The translations under genes and the position numbers were made by a program. Source: Flammeovirgaceae bacterium UBA1842 (lineage in GTDB: Bacteria; Bacteroidota; Bacteroidia; Cytophagales; Cyclobacteriaceae). Taken from it: a DNA stretch of 25,708 nucleotides. The stretch lies in the NCBI GenBank assembly GCA_002338655.1, contig DDIU01000037.1:1-25708 (forward strand), given 5' to 3'. The notes below the pieces were generated by a model. It was not told the origin of the DNA, ran no database searches, and saw only the letters and a program-made list of their open reading frames with translations. Shown here one piece after another: positions 14,789 to 24,900 of this stretch (within the stretch, counting starts at the first letter, position 1; each line of letters opens with the position of its first letter).

Positions 14789-15928
14789 ATGAAATTTGGC
14801 ACCAAAGCAATTCATGCCGGTGTGGAACCGGATCCATCTACTGGAGCCATCATGACTCCAATATTTCAAACCTCAACGTACGTACAGGCCTCCCCGGGAA
14901 AACACAAAGGTTACGAATATTCAAGAACCCATAACCCAACACGTGATGCCTTACAAAAAAGCCTGGCCGCTTTGGAAAACGGCAAACATGGACTTTGCTT
15001 TTCTTCGGGATTAGCAGCCATAGATGCCGTAGTTAAGTTATTAAACCCCGGTGATGAAGTGATAGCCACCAATGACTTATACGGTGGTAGCTACAGGTTA
15101 TTCACCAAGGTGTACGCCAAATTTGGTATCAAATTCCACTTTATTGATATGGAAAACATTACCAATATTGAAAAGTACATCACTGACAGTACGAAATTGA
15201 TTTGGTTAGAAACCCCGACCAACCCTATGATGAAAATCATTGATATTAAAGGGGCTTCCAAAATTGCTAAAAAGCACAATCTACTTTTAACTGTTGACAA
15301 TACATTTGCTTCCCCCTATTTGCAACAACCCATGGATTTGGGAGCGGATATTGTGATGCACTCAGTAACCAAATACTTAGGCGGCCACTCTGATGTGGTG
15401 ATGGGCGCACTTATAGTAAATGATGCTAAATTGGCGGAAGATTTGGCCTTTATACAAAACAGCACTGGTGCTATTCCCGGACCCCAGGATTGTTTTTTAG
15501 TACTGAGGGGAATCAAAACTTTGCACCTCAGGATGGACAGGCATTGTGAGAACGGAAAAGCCATAGCCGAGTATTTAATCACCCATCCAAGAGTTGACAA
15601 AGTATATTGGCCTGGGTTTACTGACCATCCAAACCACAACATTGCCAAAGAGCAAATGAGAAATTTTGGTGGAATGATCTCCTTCACTCTCAAAGGCAAT
15701 AGTAAGGAAGAGGCGTTTAAAATTTTGGAGAGCTTCAAATACTTCTCCTTAGCGGAATCTTTGGGAGGTGTAGAATCCATGGTCAATCACCCCGCCACTA
15801 TGACCCATGCAAGCATCCCTTTTGAAGACCGTCAGAAAATTGGCCTGTTAGATTCCTTGATCAGACTAAGTGTGGGTATTGAGGATGTTGAAGACTTATT
15901 GGCAGATCTCAAGTCTGCATTGGGATAA
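14789..15928 (+). CDS. PLP-dependent transsulfuration enzyme (cystathionine gamma-synthase/lyase family)
   Basis: A 379-residue enzyme of the Cys/Met-metabolism PLP family, full length. The start MKFGTKAIHAGVEPDPSTGA and the next stretch (TPIFQTSTYVQASPG, YEYSRTHNPTRDALQ) are hallmarks. Tyr43 and Arg46 would bind the PLP phosphate of the neighbouring subunit. The Schiff-base lysine is Lys195 in MHSVTKYLGGHSD, and the aspartate holding the pyridine nitrogen is Asp170 in LLTVDNTFASPYLQ. The C-terminal GGVESMVNHPATMTHASIP and LIRLSVGIEDVEDLLADL are typical of cystathionine gamma-synthases and lyases. Which reaction it favours (making cystathionine from an activated homoserine, or splitting cystathionine to cysteine) cannot be settled by eye. 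It stands alone, 95 bases after the ParA-like pair and convergent with the kinase gene. Confidence 0.9.
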   Translation: MKFGTKAIHAGVEPDPSTGAIMTPIFQTSTYVQASPGKHKGYEYSRTHNPTRDALQKSLAALENGKHGLCFSSGLAAIDAVVKLLNPGDEVIATNDLYGGSYRLFTKVYAKFGIKFHFIDMENITNIEKYITDSTKLIWLETPTNPMMKIIDIKGASKIAKKHNLLLTVDNTFASPYLQQPMDLGADIVMHSVTKYLGGHSDVVMGALIVNDAKLAEDLAFIQNSTGAIPGPQDCFLVLRGIKTLHLRMDRHCENGKAIAEYLITHPRVDKVYWPGFTDHPNHNIAKEQMRNFGGMISFTLKGNSKEEAFKILESFKYFSLAESLGGVESMVNHPATMTHASIPFEDRQKIGLLDSLIRLSVGIEDVEDLLADLKSALG

Positions 15929-15978
15929 TACAGTTCAGGAATTGTGATTCCATAATCCAAAATTGGTATTGGATAGTA

Positions 15979-18108
15979 CTAATTTTCCTCAGTACTAATG
16001 AGTTGATCTGACTTCTTTTGCTCTTTATTAATTGGAAACACTAGCGTAAATTTACTCCCCTTCCCTGCTTTAGTTTCTAAAATAATTTCTCCTGCCAGAC
16101 GCTCAACCAGGGTTTTTACTATAGCCAACCCTAATCCGTTGGAGTTTTCACCAGCGGTTGGTTGCGCACTTAATTTTGTGAATTTTTTGTAGAGATGTTT
16201 CTTATCCTCATCTCTGAACCCTTGTCCTTCATCTTTGATAAAGATGCTAATTTGTTTGTCTGTCTTAGAAGTCCCAACGGTAACTTTTGACCTAGGGCCC
16301 GAAAATTTTATTGCATTGGAAATTAAATTATCAAGAATCCTTGACAAATAAACTTCATCGGTAAAGAAATAGGCATGTGCGTCTTTAACCTCAGTTATTA
16401 TTTCGATGTTTTTGGATTTGGCATCTGCATAAAAATATTTTGCTTTCTCCAGTAGTAAATCCTCTACATCTACTTTGGATATAGCCTGTTTCCTGCTATC
16501 ATCCTCAAATGAGTTTACATCTAGCAAGTCCCTTATCAAGTTGATCCCACTTTGTGATATTTCTTGAAGCAGGCCATTATAATTCTTTTGTTCGTCATTC
16601 AGGCTAGATAAGTTAAGAAGCTCTGCTATTCCTTTAATCCTATTAAATGGTGACTTAAGGTCATGGGCCACAATATTCATAAGTATATCCTTCTCCTTAT
16701 CCAGTTGGGCCAAATCTTCATTCCTTTTTTGCAAATCTTCATTTTGTGCATTTATATGATGATTCTGGCGGCTTATCTCTTCACGCTGAGCGGCTATTTC
16801 CTCATTTTTCTCTTTGAGCTTTAGATTGGCGATCCTCCTCTTACGGCTCATGATCCAAATACTGACAAGCAAAACCGAAACAACAAATATGATTACGATC
16901 AGTGCAATATTTTGAGCTTGTTGTCTTTCAATAATAGCTTCATCCCTGGCCTTTTGTGCTTTTAAAATTTCATTCTCCCTACTTTTACTTTCAATTTCAT
17001 AGCGTGATTCTAAGCGCTCTATCATTCTCGCAACTTCTGCATTGTCCAAGGCTTCATTTAGATCCGTGTATATCAAAAAATAGTCAAAACTCTGTTTGAT
17101 ATTATTTCGCTTAGAAGCTATTTCAGATAAGTAGTAATAGGCATCACGTTTTAAACTCAAATCCTTAGATTTTTCCGCATCAATAATTACATCATTTAAG
17201 TATTTTGTAGATTTTTCATAGCTAGCCAATTCGAAATACACTTTGCCAAGCTGAAGCTCAATCTGACTACTTAAATCTTGATTGTTGGCCCTTCCAGCTA
17301 CTTTTTCTGCTTTTACACCAAATATCAACGCCTCCTCATATTTCTTTTCACTAAAGTATAATTGCGATATACCTAGGTCTGTGTTAGCTATATTTATTTT
17401 ATCATCTATAGATTCCGCTTTTACTTTGGCTTGAAGATAATGATCAAATGCTTTCCCAAAATTTGCAAGTTTTCCGTAAATACCGGCAATCTCTATTAAT
17501 ATTGATATTTGCCCCCTGATGTTATTGGTTTTAAGCCTAATCTCAAGAGATTTTTTGCTCATCTCCAGTGCCTTCTCAAAATTATTCTGTGTTTGATAAA
17601 GTTCTGAAAGGCTTTTGTAACAATAACCAAGTCCTTCTAAGTCATTGGCTGCTTCGAATATGGCGATTGCCTTGTAAAATGTGTCGTATGATTTTAAAAA
17701 ATCCCCTTGGTTAAAGTACAATCTTCCAAGGCTATTTAAGGCATAAGCATATTGGGAGGAATCATTTTCGAGCAAGGCTTCTTCCAGTGCCATGTTATAG
17801 TATTCATACGATTTTAAGTTATTGCCTTTGTAGTGGTAGCCCACGCCTATGTAGTTGAGTGGCATGGCAAGTCCCTTTTTTAAGTCGTTCCTTTTGAGCA
17901 AGTCAAGAGACCGTTGAGCATAATAGATAGTGCTATCTGGCTCATTTTTGCGCAGCTCCCAGCCTAGCTGATTATACAGATCAACCCTCTGAAGATCAGG
18001 CATTTGATCTTTTAGCTTTATTCTGATACTATCAATCCGCTCATAATTTTGGCTCAAAGCAGAAAGTGATAATGACAGCAATAAAAAGATTGAAATATGA
18101 ATTTTCAC
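15979..18108 (-). CDS. TPR-containing sensor histidine kinase
   Basis: About 710 residues. The frame opens at a TTG at 18120, but the GTG at 18108 is preferred: it is preceded by GGAGAA at good spacing and gives a signal peptide starting KIHISIFLLLSLSLSALSQ. A large periplasmic region of tetratricopeptide repeats follows (AYALNSLGRLYFNQGDFLKSYDTFYKA, SLSELYQTQNNFEKALEMSKK and others). Then come one membrane helix (ALIVIIFVVSVLLVSIWIM), a coiled coil rich in Glu/Gln, and the kinase core. The phospho-accepting His (codon 16665-16663) is in IVAHDLKSPFNRIKG. The ATPase domain has LDNLISNAIKFSG (N box), IKDEGQGFRDED (G1) and NGLGLAIVKTLVERL (G2). No response regulator is adjacent, and the downstream gene is convergent, so it is an orphan kinase. 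The signal is unknown; the TPRs suggest a protein ligand. Confidence 0.9.
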   Translation of the reverse strand: MKIHISIFLLLSLSLSALSQNYERIDSIRIKLKDQMPDLQRVDLYNQLGWELRKNEPDSTIYYAQRSLDLLKRNDLKKGLAMPLNYIGVGYHYKGNNLKSYEYYNMALEEALLENDSSQYAYALNSLGRLYFNQGDFLKSYDTFYKAIAIFEAANDLEGLGYCYKSLSELYQTQNNFEKALEMSKKSLEIRLKTNNIRGQISILIEIAGIYGKLANFGKAFDHYLQAKVKAESIDDKINIANTDLGISQLYFSEKKYEEALIFGVKAEKVAGRANNQDLSSQIELQLGKVYFELASYEKSTKYLNDVIIDAEKSKDLSLKRDAYYYLSEIASKRNNIKQSFDYFLIYTDLNEALDNAEVARMIERLESRYEIESKSRENEILKAQKARDEAIIERQQAQNIALIVIIFVVSVLLVSIWIMSRKRRIANLKLKEKNEEIAAQREEISRQNHHINAQNEDLQKRNEDLAQLDKEKDILMNIVAHDLKSPFNRIKGIAELLNLSSLNDEQKNYNGLLQEISQSGINLIRDLLDVNSFEDDSRKQAISKVDVEDLLLEKAKYFYADAKSKNIEIITEVKDAHAYFFTDEVYLSRILDNLISNAIKFSGPRSKVTVGTSKTDKQISIFIKDEGQGFRDEDKKHLYKKFTKLSAQPTAGENSNGLGLAIVKTLVERLAGEIILETKAGKGSKFTLVFPINKEQKKSDQLISTEEN

Positions 18109-18305
18109 AGATTCTCCCAATATGATATTCTTTCTAAATTCCTTTGTAAAAATAGCAATCTTATTGATTAATTCTCGATTATGGGGAGTAATTCAACCCA
18201 GCTAATCCCCTTAATTAATTATAATAATACCATTAAAATAATATTTCAGGCATCTCTAAAGATTTTAAATAACTTTATTATTAATTATTTATCAAATGTA
18301 GAATT

Positions 18306-21300
18306 ATGAAAACCTTACTCTCATCACTTTGTTTGTTTCTATTTGTTATCACTTCCTTAACTGTTTCTGGGCAACGAAAATCTAAAAACAGTTCTAACAC
18401 GGTAAATTACCCTGAGAATCTTTATAAAGGACTCACCTGGAGAAGTATCGGGCCTTTTAGAGGTGGACGTTCTGCCGCAGTAACAGGCGTACCCGGAAAA
18501 GCCAACCTCTACTATATGGGTGCAACTGGCGGGGGAGTATGGCGAACTACTGATGCAGGCAATACTTGGGAAAACATCAGTGATGGTTTTTTTGGTGGTT
18601 CCATTGGTGCCGTGGCTGTAAGTGAGTGGGATAACAATGTGATTTATGTAGGAGGTGGGGAAGAAACAGTAAGGGGTAATGTATCATCTGGTACGGGAAT
18701 GTATAAATCTGTGGATGCAGGTAAAAACTGGAAATTTATTGGCCTGCCAAATTCCAGACATGTGCCTAGAATTAGAATACATCCCAAAAATCCAGATTTG
18801 GTCTATGCTGCAGTATTGGGCGATTTATATAAGTCAAGCAATGAAAGAGGGGTGTATAGGAGTAAAGATGGCGGCAAAAACTGGGAGAGGGTGCTGTTTG
18901 CCAATGCTGATGCAGGGGCAGTTGATTTGATAATGGATCCGAACAATCCAAGAATATTATATGCCTCCACTTGGAGGATCAGAAGGACACCATATAGCCT
19001 TGAAAGTGGCGGTGAGGGCTCCGCTCTTTGGAAAAGTATTGATGGCGGTGATAACTGGACTAAAATCAGTGCCAATACAGGATTGCCAAAAGGTATATGG
19101 GGTATTTCTGGAGTAACTGTTTCTCCTGTCAATTCAGATAGGGTATGGGCAATAATTGAAAACAAAGATGGTGGTGTTTACCGATCAGATGATGCCGGTA
19201 AAACATGGAACAAAGTAAATGACGAACGTAAATTGAGACAGCGTGCTTGGTATTACACACGGATTTATGCCGATACTCAAGATGAAGACATGGTTTATGT
19301 AGTGAATGTTGCCTACCATGTATCCAAAGATGGTGGCAAAACCTTCGAATCTGCTTACGCACCACATGGAGATCATCATGACATGTGGATAGCTCCAGAA
19401 GACCATCAGCGAATGATAATGGCTGATGATGGAGGTGCACAAATAAGCTTTGATGCTGGTGAAAACTGGTCTACCTATTATAACCAACCCACGGCTCAGT
19501 TTTATAGAGTAACTACAGACAATCATTTCCCATACAGAATATATGGCGCCCAGCAAGATAACTCCACCGTAAGGATAGCCCATAGAACATCAGGTGGTTC
19601 TATTGGAGAAAGCGATTGGGAAAGCACCGCTGGCGGGGAAAGTGCTCATATTGCCATAGACCCAGAAGACAATGATGTGGTTTATGGGGGAAGTTATGAT
19701 GGGTTTTTAACTCGGGTTAATCACAAAACAGAGGAAATAAGAGCCATCAATGTATGGCCTGATAATCCAATGGGGCATGGGGCGATAGATTTCAAATACC
19801 GTTTTCAATGGAATTTCCCTATTTTCTTTTCCCCAAACGATCCCAATACGCTTTACACGGCCTCCAATCACCTGCACATGACCACCAATGAAGGCCAGTC
19901 ATGGCAGTTGATCAGCCCTGATCTAACTAGGAATGATACTACCAAAATGCTCTCCTCTGGTGGGCCCATCACCCAAGATAATACGAGTGTCGAGTATTAC
20001 GGTACCATTTTCGCAGCTACCGAATCTTCCTTGGAGCTAGGGTTAATTTGGACAGGATCTGACGATGGATTGATCAACATCACAACAGATGGCGGTAAAA
20101 ATTGGAAAAATGTTACTCCTTCTGGTATGCCAGAATGGATGATGATCAATAGTATTGATGTAGACCCTTTTGTAAAAGGAGGTGCATACATTGCGGGAAC
20201 ACGTTATAAATTAGGGGATTATCAACCCTATCTTTATAAGACCAAAGATTATGGGAAAACCTGGACGAAGATCACCGGTGGTATTCCAAATGAACATTTT
20301 ACAAGGGTAGTGCGTGCCGATCCGAAAAGAAAAGGTTTACTATATGCAGGCACTGAATTCGGAATGTACCTCTCTTTTGATGATGGTGCGAGTTGGAGTC
20401 CTTTCCAGTTGAACTTACCCATTGTACCTATTACTGATTTAACTATTAAAAATGATAACCTCATAGCTGCAACACAAGGTCGCAGTTTCTGGATGATTGA
20501 TGACCTTACTCCATTACATCAATTAAATAATGAAATTGCAGCAAGCAGCCACCACCTATTTGCCCCAATGCCAAGCTACCGATTGGATGGCGGCAATTAT
20601 GGCAATCCTAAAACATCAGGGGAAAATCATCCTGGAGGTGTAATGGTGTACTATTACATAAAAGATACCGCCAGTGTAGATACACTTAGATTGGAGTTCT
20701 CAGATGCAAATGGTAATATGATCCGTGCTTTTAGCAACCATCCAAATAAGGATAAGAAAGAAGGCAAATTGGATCTCAAACCGAACCTCAACCGCTTTGT
20801 CTGGGATATGAGATATACAGGTGCTGAAGACTTCGATGGGATGATCTTATGGTGGGCCTCGCTTAACGGGCCAAGGGCTTTACCGGGAAAGTATAAGGTG
20901 TCGATGACTACTGATGGCAATAAAGAAGAACAACCATTTGAAATACTGGCCGATCCTAGATCCAGTTCGACCATCGCAGACTTACAAGCTCAATTTGATT
21001 TTCTGAACAAAGTAATTGCCAAATTATCGGAAACAAACTTGGCAATTAAAAAAATTAGAACTGCCCGTGAACAAATCAATTTAGTGACCTCTAAAATGGA
21101 AGGTGACGGGTTTAATGAGATTAAAGACAAGTCAAAGGAAATATTAAATAAAATGAAAGAGGTGGAAGAAACACTCTACCAAACCAAAAATAGAAGTAAT
21201 CAAGATCCTCTGAATTTTCCTATCAGGCTAAATAACAAACTCGGTCATTTGAACTCATTATTGTCAATGGGTGATTATAGGCCTACCGATCAGGCACTTG

Positions 21301-21434
21301 AATTCGAAAAAGAAATAAGTGCCGAAATTGATGTTCAGCTAGATAAACTGAAAGCAATTATAAGTCAGGATATTCCTAGTTTCAATAATTTGGTGAAGCA
21401 AAAAGAAGTGGACGCTGTGATTATTAAAGACTAA
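18306..21434 (+). CDS. Secreted Asp-box (VPS10/BNR-like) beta-propeller protein
   Basis: A 1042-residue exported protein. Its signal peptide is KTLLSSLCLFLFVITSLTVSG. At least eleven Asp-box motifs (S/T-x-D-x-G-x-x-W) are visible, for example TTDAGNTWENIS, SKDGGKNWERV, SDDAGKTWNKV, TTDGGKNWKNV and SFDDGASWSPF. They mark blades of two sialidase/sortilin-like propellers, as in VPS10-domain proteins. The opening GLTWRSIGPFRGGRSAAVTGVPG is the standard start of this large Bacteroidota family, often annotated 'glycosyl hydrolase' without proof. The part after about 740 is a different domain (beta sandwich, FVWDMRYTGAEDFDG), ending in helical, Lys-rich sequence. No T9SS tail is seen, so it is probably periplasmic or released by another route. 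No catalytic activity can be read from the sequence. Confidence 0.85.
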   Translation: MKTLLSSLCLFLFVITSLTVSGQRKSKNSSNTVNYPENLYKGLTWRSIGPFRGGRSAAVTGVPGKANLYYMGATGGGVWRTTDAGNTWENISDGFFGGSIGAVAVSEWDNNVIYVGGGEETVRGNVSSGTGMYKSVDAGKNWKFIGLPNSRHVPRIRIHPKNPDLVYAAVLGDLYKSSNERGVYRSKDGGKNWERVLFANADAGAVDLIMDPNNPRILYASTWRIRRTPYSLESGGEGSALWKSIDGGDNWTKISANTGLPKGIWGISGVTVSPVNSDRVWAIIENKDGGVYRSDDAGKTWNKVNDERKLRQRAWYYTRIYADTQDEDMVYVVNVAYHVSKDGGKTFESAYAPHGDHHDMWIAPEDHQRMIMADDGGAQISFDAGENWSTYYNQPTAQFYRVTTDNHFPYRIYGAQQDNSTVRIAHRTSGGSIGESDWESTAGGESAHIAIDPEDNDVVYGGSYDGFLTRVNHKTEEIRAINVWPDNPMGHGAIDFKYRFQWNFPIFFSPNDPNTLYTASNHLHMTTNEGQSWQLISPDLTRNDTTKMLSSGGPITQDNTSVEYYGTIFAATESSLELGLIWTGSDDGLINITTDGGKNWKNVTPSGMPEWMMINSIDVDPFVKGGAYIAGTRYKLGDYQPYLYKTKDYGKTWTKITGGIPNEHFTRVVRADPKRKGLLYAGTEFGMYLSFDDGASWSPFQLNLPIVPITDLTIKNDNLIAATQGRSFWMIDDLTPLHQLNNEIAASSHHLFAPMPSYRLDGGNYGNPKTSGENHPGGVMVYYYIKDTASVDTLRLEFSDANGNMIRAFSNHPNKDKKEGKLDLKPNLNRFVWDMRYTGAEDFDGMILWWASLNGPRALPGKYKVSMTTDGNKEEQPFEILADPRSSSTIADLQAQFDFLNKVIAKLSETNLAIKKIRTAREQINLVTSKMEGDGFNEIKDKSKEILNKMKEVEETLYQTKNRSNQDPLNFPIRLNNKLGHLNSLLSMGDYRPTDQALEFEKEISAEIDVQLDKLKAIISQDIPSFNNLVKQKEVDAVIIKD

Positions 21435-21437
21435 GGT

Positions 21438-21445
21438 TACATTTG
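21438..21445 (+). promoter_or_regulatory. Candidate -7 promoter element before the propeptide-like lipoprotein gene
   Basis: TACATTTG is a full match to the Bacteroidota -7 consensus TAnnTTTG. No clear TTG box is found at 17-23 bases upstream, which weakens the call. Transcription would begin near 21452, inside the inverted repeat, leaving a leader of about 19 bases. Confidence 0.35.
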
Positions 21446-21471
21446 TACCTTGTATTAAATACAAGGTACAA
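21443..21471. promoter_or_regulatory. Perfect 13-bp inverted repeat abutting the start codon (operator or RNA hairpin)
   Basis: TTGTACCTTGTAT (21443-21455), loop TAA, ATACAAGGTACAA (21459-21471) are perfectly complementary over 13 bp. The last base of the right arm is the A of the ATG at 21471. It fills most of the 36-base gap after the Asp-box gene. It overlaps the candidate -7 element, so it is placed as a repressor operator would be. In mRNA it would hide the start codon. No U tract follows, so a terminator is unlikely. Confidence 0.65.
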
Positions 21472-21962
21472 TGAAACCCTTTACTTTAATCTTTGCTTTT
21501 TTTGCTCTAATCGGTTGTCAAACCACAAATAACGGGGCTACCTCCTCCTACTGGACCGATGTGGCAACGGCAAATCCAATCAATGGCCAACGGCCTGTAA
21601 ATCTTGATATTGAAGAATTCAATAAATTAGCACCCGGCAGTGATGAAATAGCTATCCCTATTCCAGAAGGAGGGTATATTAATATCCAAATTAAAAAATC
21701 CTCCACCATGTCGCCAGCATTGGAAGAAAAATATCCTGACATAAAATCATATGTAGTGATTCAAAGTGGCAATATTATTTCAGGTCGAATAGACATCAAC
21801 CCATCCGGCTTTTATGCCATGATCACTACCACAGAAAACACTTTCTTCATTAATCCCATTACCAAAGGAAGTAAGAGCTACTTGTGTTATGAAAAACGCA
21901 ATGCCAAAGGTGATATGAACAATCCTTTTATAGATAAAGTCCTTAAAAATGAAAATCAATAA
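21471..21962 (+). CDS. Lipoprotein resembling a free-standing metalloprotease propeptide
   Basis: A 163-residue predicted lipoprotein: the signal peptide ends in FALIGC with the lipidated Cys at residue 16. The mature part aligns over its whole length with residues about 22-170 of the protease encoded next. Shared stretches in order are SSYW/TSYW, NLDIEEFNKL/DLDYAALAHKL, MSPALEEKYPDIKSY/MSPKLAAKYPNIKTY, ISGRIDINPSGFYAM/ISGRFDITPKGFHGM and FFINPI/YIDPIN. In the neighbour this region is the prodomain before the catalytic domain. Here nothing catalytic follows. The stop overlaps the protease start by 14 bases, so translation is coupled. Likely roles are an inhibitor or folding helper for the protease, held on a membrane. 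This is inference: the homology is visible, the function is not shown. It could also be a decaying duplicate, though the frame is intact. Confidence 0.8.
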   Translation: MKPFTLIFAFFALIGCQTTNNGATSSYWTDVATANPINGQRPVNLDIEEFNKLAPGSDEIAIPIPEGGYINIQIKKSSTMSPALEEKYPDIKSYVVIQSGNIISGRIDINPSGFYAMITTTENTFFINPITKGSKSYLCYEKRNAKGDMNNPFIDKVLKNENQ

Positions 21963-24900
21963 TCTCGTTTTAATATTCTTGTTATTCGGTGTCAGCGCTT
22001 TCGCACAAAAAAATGGTTCCACTTCTTATTGGAGTGAACATAAGTCTGAGACCAGTAGTCGAATGACGATGGATATCCCCACCAAAGAGTCCAAGCTTTA
22101 CGATTTGGATTATGCGGCATTAGCACACAAATTGACACAGGCCAGAAGCAGCACCACAACGCTTGAAGTGCCCATGGCCAACAATAGCTTTGAAACATTC
22201 CAATTAAAGCCATCGGTAGTCATGTCCCCCAAATTGGCAGCCAAATATCCAAACATCAAAACTTATGAGGCTGTCAATGCAGATGGTTCAATATCTGGAA
22301 GGTTCGATATTACCCCAAAAGGCTTTCACGGAATGCTTTTTACCACAGAAGGCACTGTATACATCGACCCTATTAATCTTAACAATAGAAATGTTTATCA
22401 ATGCTATTACAAAAAGGATTATTTACCCTACGCCAAATCAGGGACTGAAAACGACCAACTGATGAGCATTGACAATAAAGTCGATCCAATGACTGCAGGC
22501 AAGAAAAGTATTAAACTACGCTCTTCAGGCACTGAATTGAGAACCTATCGACTGGCCATAACCACTACGGGGGAATATACCGCTTATCATGGTGGCACCG
22601 TACCCGATGCACTTGCTGCGATAGTTACCACTATGAACCGGGTAAATGGTATCTACGAAAGAGAGGTTTCCATTCGGATGGTACTTATTGATAATACTGA
22701 TGATCTCATCTACACAGATGCTGCCACTGATCCTTATACTAATAACAGTGCCTCTTCCTATATTGATGAAGTACAGGCAAATATTGATGCCATCATTGGC
22801 AATGCTAACTATGATATCGGCCATGGCTTCTCCACTGGAGCTGGTGGACTGGCAGGGCCAGGGCCTTGTATGACCGGAAGAAAAGCTACAGGAGTAACTG
22901 GCACGAGCAACCCCATTGGTGACCCCTATGATGTAGACTATGTAGCACATGAAATTGGACATCAGTTTGGCGCTAACCATACGTTTAATGGTTCATCTGG
23001 ATCATGCTCAGGTGGTAATAGGAATGCCTCCACAGCGTATGAACCAGGCAGCGGCACAACTATACTGGCCTATGCAGGAATATGCTCCCCACAAAATATT
23101 CAAAACAATAGTGACCCTTATTTCCACACAGCAAGCTACGATGAGATTTTAGCCTATAGTGTTGATGGTGCAGGAAACGGTTGCGCTTCAATTACTTCCA
23201 CTGGCAACAATCCGCCAGTTGTAGATGCTGGTGAAGGGGGTTTTACCATCCCTATCAATACACCCTTTAAGTTAACAGGTAGTGGTTCCGATCCTGATGG
23301 CCATGATCTCACTTTTTCATGGGAGCAGTTTGATCTAGGACCGGCTGGGGATCCTAATAGCCCAACTGGAAATGCCCCTCTTTTCCGATCATTCGCACCA
23401 AAAACGGATTCTTCTAGGTATTTCCCAGACTTAAACGACATTGTAAATAATACCCAAACTATGGGTGAGCTCTTGCCCTCCTATGCTAGATCAATGACTT
23501 TTAGGTTGACAGCCCGTGATAATCAGAACGGTGGTGGCGGGGTAGATTATGATCAACTCTCGTTTGATGTTACGGATCAGGCAGGACCGTTTTTAGTTAG
23601 TTCATTTAATACAGATACTACCCTATATGCTCAAACCAATGTGGATATTTCATGGGATGTGGCCAATACGGATCAAAGCCCAGTGAATTGCCAATTTGTA
23701 AATATTCTATTATCAGAAGATGGCGGCTTCACCTACCCCCATATTATTAAATCAAACACTCCCAATGATGGTTTTGAAACTATTCTCCTACCAAATGTTG
23801 TCTCTACATCGGCTAGGATAATGATCAAAGCAGCGGATAATGTGTTTTTTGATATCAATAATGCCAATATAAATATCGAAACCCCAGCAGTGCCAGATTT
23901 TAGTATTGCTGCCGCTGATGAATTTCTGCAAGTATGTGCCCCCAACCAAGGCACAACAGAGGTAACCATTGGTAGCATCTTAGGCTTTTCAAATGATGTT
24001 ACCCTTGAAGTTGAAGGTTTATTGGATGGATTATCAGCTACCTTTTCAGTAAATCCGGTAACACCTGGGAATTCATCAACACTGCAAATAAATGACACCA
24101 ACTTAGGAGCTAATGGCACTTACCAGCTTACCATAAAAGCCACCGAAAATGGTAACTCCAAAAGTGTTTCGCTCAGATTGGACGTTTATGATGAAGCAGT
24201 TGAGACCATTGAGCTATTAAGCCCTTCTAATGGGCAAGTTGATGTAAGTCTCTATCCGGTATTGTCCTGGACTGGTTTGGTAGGTAGCAATCAATATGAT
24301 ATTGACCTAGCCACTGATGTTACCTTTTCTACAATAATACAATCCCAGAGCAACAGCACACTAAATGAGTTTTCACCTTCAAGACTGATAGCCGGTACAG
24401 AATATTTCTGGCGGGTAAGGGCTACTAATATATGTGCCGTTACTGATTATTCGATTGGCTCGTTTACCACAGCAACCCCCCAAATATATGCAAGTACCGA
24501 TGTCCCAATCAATATTAGCTCTAGTGGTTCAGCTACTTTTACATCACTTTTGGACATTACTGAAACTGGCCTGATTACGGACTTAAACGTGATCAACTTA
24601 AATGGCACTCATTCTTATATCAGTGACCTCACAGTATCATTGACTTCCCCAATGGGAACCAAAGTAACGCTGTTTGATCAAATATGTGGCAGCCAAAATG
24701 ATTTCGATCTTAATTTTGATCAGCAATCCCCGAACTCCACAATACCTTGCCCACCAACTGACAATGGTTTTTATCAGCCTAGTGGAAATTTAAGTGACTT
24801 CAATGGAGAAGAAATAAATGGTACATGGACTTTATCAATAACAGATAATTTTAATCAAGATGGCGGACAACTTTTAGGGTGGTCTTTGGAGGTGGTGCTA

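Noticed and set aside
18306..21434. Glycoside hydrolase or sialidase
   Set aside because: Asp-boxes are structural and found in many propellers. No sialidase Arg triad or other catalytic set could be recognised, so only the fold is called.
21443..21471. Rho-independent terminator of the Asp-box gene
   Set aside because: The stem is followed by AATGAAACCC, not a U tract, and it includes the next gene's start codon.
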